From positions 133,811,636 to 133,875,635 of the forward strand of contig NC_134950.1 of the NCBI RefSeq assembly GCF_965638725.1: a DNA stretch of 64,000 nt, written 5' to 3'. Below, one piece after another: positions 36,901 to 48,900 of this stretch. How positions within the stretch are numbered: the first letter of the stretch is position 1; every line of letters starts with the position of its first letter. The position numbers and the translations under genes are program-made. The notes below the pieces were generated by a model. The model saw only the letters and a list, made by a program, of their open reading frames with translations, made no database searches and was not told where the DNA came from. The stretch is from Aptenodytes patagonicus (lineage: Eukaryota; Chordata; Aves; Sphenisciformes; Spheniscidae).

Positions 36901-39900
36901 GAAGCTACTGTCCTAATACCAAAACAAGCTGTCAGTAACTCAAGAGACTGGGGGAACAAGTATATTTTCATCAATTGATGTGCAGAGTTTTCTCCTTCAA
37001 AGCAAGCAAAATTCACTGAAAACATTTTTCAGGGAAAAGAAAAGTCAATTCCAGATTTACATAACAATAAATCAGACTTATCAGATACTGAAAACCTATG
37101 TGCAACTCGTGATTACTCATTAGTAAACATATCAAGGGGAAAAAAATAATCAAAAAGGTAACTTGCATTGCTATCCTCAGGATCTTCTAAGCCGTCAGGC
37201 CGACTAAGATTGCGTGAAGGCTGACTACACACTACATCATCTTCTAGCTCCCAAAAGGAAGTTCTAACAGGTGGTCTTTGGATCTCATCAGGATTAAAAG
37301 CGCCATCTGCTCCATCTGAAGAAAAATTAATTAGAGCATCTTTGTTCAGTAGAGTTTGTGTTTTGAGATTACAGATGTGCTACCTTACATTTAAAAATCA
37401 AGACTTAAACACATTTTCAGTTTAGACAATGTAAAGCAATAGAAGAGAAATCACCTTTTTCAAAAGGTGTTCCTTTAAAACTTTGTTTACCTTATTGATT
37501 CTCATCAGTAAAATAAAGGCACTTTATTGAATTCTCAATCAATAAAGGCTCTGTACACCAGTATAAAGATTGTGGTACTTAACCTGCATTAAATGAGCCA
37601 TTGCTTTTGAAACAGTGAGAGAGAAATTATATTGGGGGGGAGGGGGATTGGGGGCGGAATTCACTTACCTCTTCTTTCCTGTATTGCATAAGGGTTTCCA
37701 TATTGCAATACTGGTAGTCTGCTTGGCACTGCAGGAACCGGTCCATTTTCCTCCGAATACGGGTTGCGAAAATGTAATGTCTGTTGTGAAATCTGTCCTT
37801 CCATCACCCTTCCAGCTTGATTTCCTGGTGTCCTGCCAAGTTCCTAAATAATGCAAAGTTTAAAATGTAATTAACCTATGGAGTCCTAGCAAAGTTTGAA
37901 ATTTCATGAAATATTTAGATTTGTTTTTAAAAACACATCTGCTAACCTTCCCACTGTCTTTTCATCTTGCTCTAGTGCCAAATATACCATACATACCAAA
38001 AATAGTCAATGAAGAAAGTACAAAGAAGATATTTTAAAGACTTTTTTTCTCATTTTGTCATCAGTTAATTCAAATTACATAAACAGAACTGTCACATTTT
38101 TCAAGAAATATCTGCCTCCTTTTTAAACGAAGAAAAATCAGTTAAATAGGTAAAAATACTACAAAATAGCATGGAAAAAAGCACATAAGTACGCACATTT
38201 GAAAATGTAACAGAAAAATGACAAAGCATGGTCTCACAGATCAATTCACAATATTTGAACAGGGAAGGAAAGAAGACAGAGAATGGTAGGTCAGGAAAGA
38301 TCTGGAAACGATCCTGAAAGCCTAACAAGTAAGTCCTGATAAATGCAGTGGAGGCTGACAGTCAAAACAATGGACTAGGAAAACGCTGTGTATCCTACAA
38401 CACTTTCTGAATGGAAACAAGTGAGAAAAGGTTTCTCCCGTCAAGGCCAGAATGGGCTACAGCAAGTGTGATAATTCTATCGAAATTCCAGGCAAGATTT
38501 TTAACTTGATGGACAGCTGGAGGAGACCACATTACAGATACCTTACATCAACAGGATTTAGGTAAACACTGGGATAACAAAAATTTAAAAGTGGGTCAGA
38601 TTGGAGACAATTTGCTCTATCATTCTGGACTATAACCTAGGTATGGTGGTCACACCACTAGCAATCATGCAAAGGCCCCTGAATATATATGTAAACTCAG
38701 CACTAACTACTAGACTGATGGATTAATTCTCTATTTTTGATAACATTCAGGCAACCGATTCTAGGAAGGAAAACTATTACTCAAGGTTGGTATTTTCTAT
38801 TTATATTAACAAATAGTAATTAGTGCTATTTTTCACAAAAGGTAATCCAGACAAGGTTACTTATTTCAAGTAATATTTATACTACAAGCATCATATGAAA
38901 CAAAACTGTACTTGTACTACTGTCTAATTACAAATGAGTGGATTTTAAATCCAGGAGAAGCTGTATTTTCATACACAAATTCCAAAAAGTTATTACACAT
39001 CCTGTGAAAAGTAATTTGCCCTCTATGAACTTAATGAGCAAAGTTCTAATTCATTCTTCTTCCTCCTCCTTTATATCCTCACCTACTTTATATATACGTA
39101 TACTTACAGTTTAGCAAGGGTATGTATGTAGCTTACTTCCAAAATTCAGTGTTTTCATCCAAAATATAAAATTGTTGAATTCATTGAGGAGCTTAAATGG
39201 CCTGCTTTATTTAATTCTGTTGTTTAAATATTTGTATCAGAAAGGCAATTCTTTCAGAGAAGCTTAAACAGAACTCTTCAAAAAACTAACATACTTAAAA
39301 TTCTAGATTCTTGCATATAATCCATAGAGATAGTAATTATTATAAACTACTAAAGGGTTTTTATAACTTATAAACCATTAAAACTCTAAGCCAATATATA
39401 TGTTCTAAGACAGTAATTAAAGTGACTTAAGTGTGGTCAGTGCATCAGCTGTAATTCATCCAAAGTCTCTCATCCTTCCATTCAATAAAATTGGCTAAGG
39501 GAAAGAGAGCACATATGCCAAGAATATCCAAAGAAATACGCCATTTACAATTCAGAACCAAGCAAAAAATTCTGAGATGTAAAAGTGAAAATAATAATTA
39601 AAAAATAGAGACTGTTAAGACAGACATGCTTTCCAGTCATTTTGTTCTTTCTGATTAGCATTTTTTTCTGGATTCTCTGGGTTTAATATTTGCTAATGTA
39701 ATGTTAACAAAAACCTCAAAGACAGAAGTGTGCGTTTTCCCCAAAAGACTTGGAATTGAAACTTAAAACCAAGACTTCAATTAGCGATTTAACTACATGA
39801 GAAGCAAAATGTTTCAGTTATTAAAAGGAACAACTCAGCATATTTTTCTTAAAGACGTAAACTTCAGCTGAAACGCTAGAATACAAAAATGCAAAATCAA

Positions 39901-42900
39901 GTAGCAATAACTACTCTGAAAACAAAACACCACTCACATGAAAAAAGAGAGAGATTATACATTTATTGTTATTGACGTACTATCAGGTTTCAGACAAAGG
40001 GTTTGGACTCCAACAGCAACATCATAAAGTCATTTTCAAACAGGAAAAAAGTAGTATCTACAAATGGTAAGGCAGCTTACCAGAAAGTTATCTTTTTGGA
40101 GCACTGGCCGTAAAAACAGTAGTGTTTATTTTCTTTTAGAAAAACCTTCTAATACAGGACAACACAATTTCTGCCTAACACCCTCCAAGTAAAATACCCT
40201 CCTGTAGATATGATAGAAAACTATGCTAGCGTTACTTTAGATTTATAGACTAAATTGCATATATGATTGAAATGGTTAGGGTTAAATGGTTAGGTTTACA
40301 TCTTAAAGTTTTAGTGAGCATGTAATATCTAAACAATTAATCTTTACTCAATACAAAGCAGGAACAATTAATTATCAGTGAAATTAAGATTTTCCTTTTT
40401 ACAATCAATTTCTTCTGCAATATGGAAGCAGTTTAGAATGAGAGGCAGTGGCATTAATACTTTAATTTTAGCATCACAAGATTAAAACAGAATGTAGATC
40501 AAAGTGACTGTAAAAAGGTGCTGTAAAATAGCCTCAGCCAGAAGTTGGACAGCTAGGGTAGACTGATTAATTTAAAAAAAAAAAAAAAAGAAAAAAATCA
40601 AAGGCTATGTAAGTATGTAAATAAAATAGAAACTAAGTAATTTTATAGGTTTGAAAAGACAGCAAATGAACATTTTTAGCATGCTATGTTTGGTGACATT
40701 TATAAACAAGCACTGATAATGGAGTATAAATTGAAAAGCTGTTTACTATACTGTGCTTAACCTTTTAAATCATGGTTCCAGTCTAGCAAGGCACTTTGAT
40801 TCTTCTTTGTAATGTAAATATCTATAAATTTGGTAGACAAAGTTCCAAGCTTTTATAAGCTCCATACATTATTATTACAGTTGTTCTCCTTCTTATGTGT
40901 GGTGTTTTAAAATTACTCCCTCCAGCTAAACTAGATTCATCAAAACTCAACTTTTATTTTGCTTTCTTCTGAATTAGAAAAATGAGAGATCTATTAAAAA
41001 TTACTTCTTTGGTTTACAAAAAAAAAAAAAAGATATTTTAAATACCTACTACTTGAGAATCCAGAATTTTACAAAACACTTAACTAGCTTAATCTGAAAT
41101 AAAACTAATTTCAATTCATCAGTATGCAAATCCCTGTTTTTACTAAGTATCTGTTCACACTGGATTTTTTAAGTAATCGGAACAATCCTAACTGTTCCAT
41201 AATATCATGCAATACTATCTGAATGTAATTTCAGTTTTCAGTAAAACCTAGCTTTGATTAATTGTCATAAAACACCTTAGAGGTACTTCCAACATTACAA
41301 CATTAGCATTAATATTTCAGAATGTCTGGTTTAACAGTAATGGTAATGAATTGGATTCAACAGTGAACTCCTAAAAGTAGCAGTCCATTTTCCATCATAT
41401 ATTTAAAAATCAGAGTACTGTTTGTGTATCTTTCTTTTCTGATAAAGATATTTTTCCAGTTGTAGTTTACCAAAGTCACTACTGTCACATGTCAAGCTGC
41501 TCTTATTATTACAAGCAGTCAATAAGAGAACTGCAGATGTCAAAAGGATTTGGTTGTATGCACACATCATGAAAAACCTGGAGATTATACTGTTGAAATG
41601 TCTACATTTCTAGTTATAGGACAACACTGGATAAGAGCAAAAATAATCCTAACCGGTGATGGAAAAAAATAAACTGTCAAGCTAGGTATGCACCATTCAT
41701 GTCCTACACCAGGATTCCAAAGGGAGTAAGGTTTACTAATTGTGCTGCCTGTCAGCCAGTAAGTCCTGAAAGTATCAGGGAGAGAGACTGTCTCAAAGAA
41801 ATGAAATTCCTGGAAGTTTTGTTAACTGATGCTCCCTTAGAGGACAGAAAGGCTGCAGCATGAGCTCAATAATAATCTTTTCTATTTGGCCAAGCAGCAC
41901 ATGCACTAAGCTGGTATCAGCCTCTAGACACAACAGGGCTGAACCTCTTTCAAAGAGATACAGAGGAGTAAAGCAGGAAGGAGGCTGGAAGTCCACTGAA
42001 AACTTGTAGAAAAAACAGTGATGCTGCTGAGATGAGAAAGGAATATAGGACAGAGACTTGTAGGAATTCCTATGTTCTGTCAACTGTATAGCTAGCTGCA
42101 ATTTCAGATTATTAATTTACACAGAGTAATCCCTATCAGATTACTGAAATAATTATTTTTTAGATCCTGGATGGAGTATCATTCTAGACAGGAACAAAGA
42201 AATAATTTTTGACACTGTAATGTTTTTGTTAGATTCTATGTAGAAAATATTCTAGAACACTATTACAGAACAATAAATTTTCAAATTTATTTGAAATAAT
42301 TTTCAAAGGCTGAGTCAGTTTTGGCATGTTGGTATACTATGGTGTACATTTTAAAAAAAAAATATATTAGTACTAACAGAATTTGTATTTTAAAATGCTA
42401 ATTCATTTTGGCAAAATATCCAAATATGGAAAAGCATGTTTAAAGAGTAAACAAATTCTCACTTAAAAATAAATTGCAATTCCTCAAACCAAAGAGCCTC
42501 ACCAGTGTTAATTTACAAAATTTAACAGGAACTCTGACAATACCTTCTCACTGGTAAAGAGTTCCAACTGTGATGCCAGCTCCTTTATTCGTCTCTCTTT
42601 TTCCGCCAGCTGAACCTATATGAAAAGAAGTTTAAGGTTCCTGTATTAGTGAACAGAAACTATTTCCCTGCATGTCATATCGTGAAAACATAAAGTTCAG
42701 TGATTAAGTTCATCTTTCAGATAGAAATTATTTTGTCTACTACAGTTACATGCAACATCTAGTACTAGTACAAATCAAAACCAACAATTCTCCCTAAGCT
42801 TATCTACTGGATAACAGGAGTACATTAGCAGCCTTTTCTTGCCAGTTTTCAGAGAACAGTTGTGGAATGATAATATCCTAGGTTAAAAAACCAGGAATAG

Positions 42901-45900
42901 CGTCAGTAATACTAATGGCAGGAGGGACACCACTGCCCAGAAACAGTTGCAGGTTTGCAAGCCTCATCTCATTATTTCTAAAGGAATCCATTGGCAAGCA
43001 TTTTGGTGATTTGTTTCATTCACTTCTCTCCAGCTCTTATGTCCCACCACAGAACTGAGAGAACCAAAACCTCCTCTTACCTCAAAGACACTAAATTTGT
43101 TTCACAAACACCTACCTTGTGTCTCTGCTGCATGCTCTGGGAGGAGATGCAACTGACACATTATGCAATTCTTCCAGGCTTCCTCCTTGCTTCAAAATGA
43201 TTATTTAAATACCCTTCGTCTACAAAGGACTATTTTATTTGGATTCTGGTTACTTTGGAGACTGCCTCTCCACTTGTTTTCCCAGGATAAGCTCAATGCT
43301 CTGCTCAGTTACATATCAATTTTTTGTAATTCTGAAATTCCCTCTCCTAGTTCAGGTCAGAGAGAAATCTACTGACTGGGAAGAAAAGCTCACTTTTTCT
43401 CCCCCACCTGCACCCTCCTGAATGTTAAGAAGTTTTGAGTTATAGTCAAAATGCTTTCAATTTTGGAACCAATTATTTATTACTCCTGCTGTTGAGAAGT
43501 TAAAAACAAACTTATTTTACATTAAAATATGCGTGGCAACCAATCACTGCTAATTAATAAAATTAATTAAATGTGAAAGAGTTATACATTTTATAAAATT
43601 GAAATTAGAGCTTTGAAAAGCATCAAAAAAGGACTGCACAGCCTACAGAGTGCTGAAATGAGCTGTAGAGTAATTCAGTATTTTATAAATAAAAAGTGCT
43701 GTAATTTCTAATGGGAGGGGGTTCCTACTAGAACTGATACAGTCACAGTTCAACTTAATCCCTATTCATCACAATGGGCAAAAATGGGCAGAGTATTCTA
43801 TCCTGTCAACCACACTATCACCATGAGACTGAAAACAAACATAAAAGCTGGTCTTATGGACATCTGTTGTTCTTACCTTGTTCTTGTTGGCCTAGAAAGC
43901 CACTTAAACATGTGTATTACTATTACATAACCTCAAAGATTAAAGCCCCGTGTAAGCTAAAGCTGCCCATTTTGCTTGACTTTCTGGTGCATGTGTTACA
44001 TCACTCTACTAAGACTGTAGCTGAGATCCTCCAAATTAAAAGTAATTCTTTCATGATGATTTTAAAAACAATATATCACTCATCTTGTATCTCTCTAGTT
44101 AATTCAGATAAAATGCATTAGACATTACTACACTGGTAACACAGCATATAATAGGAAGATTTTAGACAAATACGCCAATCAATATTCCTGCTAGTATTAT
44201 AGTAAGCAACAGGAAATCAGAACTCTCTACCCCTTTTTTCCCCCTATAATACAAGATTAACGTCATTTAGAGGTTTGCCTAAATCCACAGCATTAAAAGA
44301 CTGATAGCCATTTGGTAGTATACTTAGCAGGTCTGTCTTACTTTAAAAGAAGCATTACAAGACTATGTTGTTTCTACAAGTGGAAAACAGATTTTCTATT
44401 TACAGCAAAAATACATTTAGTGTTTTTCCCCATTAAAACTGTTCATTACTTGAGCTATTAGAAATGAGCAACTAAGAACAGGATACCATTCACTGCCATA
44501 AAGAAAAATCTGTAACTTACTTTATACTGGTCCTCCATTGCTGCTAGTTGTAATTTTATACTCTCATTGATTTTCACTTGTTCTTTCCACTTCAGCTCCA
44601 GTTTAGCTAGTTCATCAGCATAAACACTGCATTTCATCTTCTCATCCTAAAGTAGTTTATACCGTGGCATGAAATATTTACAATTTTAAGAGATTTCCCC
44701 TCCCACCCCCAACAATGACACTGTGTAACTCCATGCTTTTACAACAAGACCATTTACAAATGGCTTTCCCAAGAAATCAAGCCTGACTCAAGACTTTGAA
44801 GAGGACAGGACCACTGAACACTGCACAAATGATGTTCAACACATGTTTTTTCTTGCCTGAGTTTTCAACAAGCTGATACTCCTCTTTAGCTTCAGTTTCA
44901 AGGGTTTTTGTATCCTAATACTACACTGTAATCATGATTATCCTTTCAAGTGTCTCACTTCAATACAAAACCTTTCCCCATGCAACTTTTACAACCTAAA
45001 TATCTTTCATCCAGAAGGTCAAAGGCAAAGCTTTCTCAAGCATCACTATAGAAGAAATAGCCAGCAGAAGCTAACGCAGGCTCTCCATAGACAGGGTAAT
45101 GAGCAGAATTACGTGACAGTTGTTACATCCTGGAGAGCAGATTAAAATACAATAATCTCCTTGTGATAAGTAAGAGAAACAAGGTAAGATGAGTTCATGG
45201 CAGTCTGTGAACGTATTATGACTATTTGAGAACAAAACATATTGAAGTAGAGGAAAATTCCAAGTTTTTAATTCTAATCTTAATTCTAACTGTTCTGACT
45301 TCATAATGTTGATCAATGTTATTTTTTTTAATCCCCAAACAAGCAAACAAATGAACAGAGACAACACCCAGAAAGCTTTTTTTTTTTTTTTTTAAACAAC
45401 TCTACAACAGTCAACTTTTCACCAGCATCACTGATGCAATACTCCATTGTCATACATACATCCAAACTGGTTAAATGAGAATCAAGTTAGGACTGACAGG
45501 TATTAATATTTGAAGGGCATTCCTATTGTGGCTACAGCACTATTGGTGCCAGCTTTGGTCCAGAGAAGCATATAAATGCCTTTATGTATGACTGAGCCCA
45601 AGCTAGTAGGCAGCACCCACTTGGACATCAAAACACTGTAAAAGCCCAGGACAGTCAGATTTGGAGGGAGTTCTTACACTTGAACAGCGTTATCAGATAA
45701 ACACAGCTATATTTTTTCCAGACATCAGCTGGCTTAATAGCAACATGTATATATAGCTGTATTTGATTTATAAAAGCTATTATACTTAAAATACAATGCA
45801 AAAAAAAGGTATTCAAAACTTTTAAGCATAGAAGTAGTAGTAGTTTTGTTCATTTGTTTTACTGCATCTGCGTTATCCTGAGGGGTCCTTGTCTGGTCTC

Positions 45901-48900
45901 TCTCAACACCACAGGTAATCGAGAGCTGACTTAATAAAAAAAAAAAAAAAGTGTTTTCTAATGTTAAGATTTCTACCATAATCGCAGTATATCACACAAA
46001 CAAGCAAGGCAACTCAGCTGGGTAGGCTTTGTGGTTTTAAGACTTAGCACCTATAGCTACTTTCTGTTCAGCTTTCCGAAGCAGCCATTTACTTACTGCC
46101 AACATTTGCTTGCATTTCTTATACTTCTCTGTTTTCTCAGCAATTTCTTTATTCATTTCACGTACTTGCTCCTTTACCGTGAATTCCGAAACTATATCAG
46201 ATGAAATGGGGCTAACTGTGAACATTGAAGAAAAGACAAGAATATTGATTTTTTTGTTCCATAAATAAAGTTTGTGTAAGAGAGATGACAGGCCAAATTT
46301 GACAGTGCATCAAGAACAGAGTGCTCCATGTTACCCAAGCAAATAGTTAAACCAGAGACAATCAGTACCATGTGGCTAGTGATATGTAAGATCAGCAGTC
46401 ATACCAGCATGTCTATGTTCAGTTCTCTCACATACTGAAGATGAACATAAATATACACAAACATACTACAAAGGTCAATGTGGGGAAAAAAGAAAAAAAA
46501 AACAGACATCTCTTCCCTTAACTCCCAAGAAACTAAACACCAGAATATATACATTATGACATCATGCTAGATTATTCTTCCGTAAAAACATGAAGTGCCT
46601 CAGCAATCTATTTCATCCCATCACATACTATAACTGAGCTTGTTGGGATTTTATTTGTTTTAGGAAACACTTGTATTTACTTAAGACAGAAGGAAACTGA
46701 CAGAAATTACAACCAATAGTCTCTATAGACAGAAAGAATGTGTGAATTATAAAGTAACACAAACAAAATTAGTCAGCATTTACTGGCATTTATCAATTTA
46801 AATTGAATAATAAACCAGGCTTAGTTTTAAGCTATTATATGTTTATGTTTTAGAAGATTAGTTTTGCAAGAACTTAATAGTTCATAAAAATTATAACCTA
46901 GTTAAACATTTTCTAATAAACCACTACTGCCTATAAATCATGAGAATAGTCTATAGACTTGACCTTGCCATCACATAATCAGAACCTTTCAGTGGATTTG
47001 ATTTTACAGTAGAATGCTACAGTGGATAGTCATTATAACAGGACTGCAAAATTACCATGCTATTGTATACAATTTGCAAATTTGGGGAGGATTTTTTTTT
47101 TAATGAATTGTTTATTAGCTTGGCAAAAGCAGCTCTGTGTTAACTATCAAGCAGAAATTCAAGAGTTCAGTCCTACTGACATTAGCAAATATCAGCTGAA
47201 CTGTTTTGAAAAGATACATGAAGATATTTATAAATGTTGCCACCTGAAAAAGACACAAGATTTTTAGATGAATTTTCACATTTCTAATCATTGCTTTAGC
47301 TAAAACATAACAAGTCCACCTACTTTATACTATACATACTATTAGGGACTACTTCACATAGACAACACTTTCAGGCTGATAGAAATAGACAAAGCTGTTG
47401 ATACCTGGAGATGCAGACAACTTTTTGTCTGTAACGACGGCAGTAGCTGTCTCAATGTTAGACGCATCTTTCAGTTTCTGTTGATGCCCGGCAATTTTCT
47501 TTGTAAAAAGAAATTTTGTTTTGGTATTAATTAAATGAAAGCCAAAGCACAAAGTAATGTGTATCTTGCACTATCATCTCCTCCAAAACTGGGCTAGACA
47601 GAATTGCTCATTAAAACAGGAGGTAATAATAAATATGCAAACACATTTAATTCTGCTAACACTGAAATTGCCTCAGACTATAATGCAAGATTATAAAAAT
47701 CATAAATTTCTTTTTCCCTAGAAACAGTAATTTCTACGCAAATTATTAGGAAAAAAATTCATTTTCTGGAGAATCAGTTACACTTAAATCCATCAACTTA
47801 AATCTAATATTCCATTAGAAAATGGAGTGTGTATTACTAATGAATCTTGGACTTCCAGTGTTAAAGTAGTGAAATTTGGTGTTTATTATCAGATGCACAA
47901 CATGCCAAAGATGTGGAAGATTTTTAAGGAAAAGCCACAGGCATTCTGATATGACACCTCATTCACCATTGACCTTCTGGATGAGAAGACAACATTTTAA
48001 AGTAATCTGTAGATCAAAGCTGGGTAACTACCCCCTTTGTTCTGTGGACAACAGAAATACTTAAGTCTGTTTTTCTTAAGAATTCACATCTGTACATCTT
48101 CCATTGCTCATATGCCTTTTCCCCATTTGAGCTCCTCTCCGACTCAGTCACTAATTTTCACAAAATTCTGAAGAACTCTGCTCTCAAATCTGTTTGAAAT
48201 TCGCTAACGGGTTCAGTTACCAGGTGGCATAAGACTCACATCATCATTGCAAAAGCCTCATTTATTTATGGAACAAAGCTTAGAAGAGTGATAAGAATAC
48301 AAAACACATATGGAATACAACTATATACTGTGTTGTGGAAACCTTCTCCCCTGTTCACTTTGAAATCCTCCTCCGAGTTCTCCATTTCCCCCACTTTTGG
48401 GTTTGGCTTTTTGTGGTGGTGGTGGTACTGAATACAGGTAGTAATTATGGATTTTTCCCTGCTTCAGTTTCAAAATTCTTTGTTGAACAATGTTATGCTT
48501 ATAGGTTCATCCAAACTCTGTTAGCTTTCTACATACACCAGTTACTATAAATCCTGCGCTTGGTTTCGACAACTATCTAAAGAGAATCATAGAACTAATC
48601 TAGGTTTATGAAAGAAAATGGTAAATTAAAGAGTCATTGCTTACTGCATGGCTTAATCCTTTTTAAAAGTACTGGGTTTTGCAGAAGGAAATTAAATAGT
48701 TGCTGAAAAGTTACAAAATGCAAGTGCAATTTCTCCCATTCTACTTACTGCCTGTTCTGTAAACTTGTTTACTTGTTTTTGAAGTTTTTGACATTCTTTG
48801 AATTTTTCCTTGTAATGGTCAGCAGCCATTTGCAGACGAAGCTTCAGATCTTCAACTTCTCTGCGTAGTTCCTGCTCTACTGTGTTTGAAGTTTCCTTAA

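Larger units (their letters stand above)
25717..37166 (-). other. TAX1BP1: Largest complete TAX1BP1 intron (11,450 bp), with an antisense CR1
   Basis: The acceptor is AATAG at 25717-25718. The donor appears to be GC (37165-37166). Contents: an 18-A run at 26184-26201, a CpG-enriched patch at about 26200-26430, a G/T-rich stretch at about 28420-28460, and the CR1 element at about 33640-35110 on the opposite strand. I found no further TAX1BP1 exon, though an unseen small exon cannot be excluded. Confidence 0.8.
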
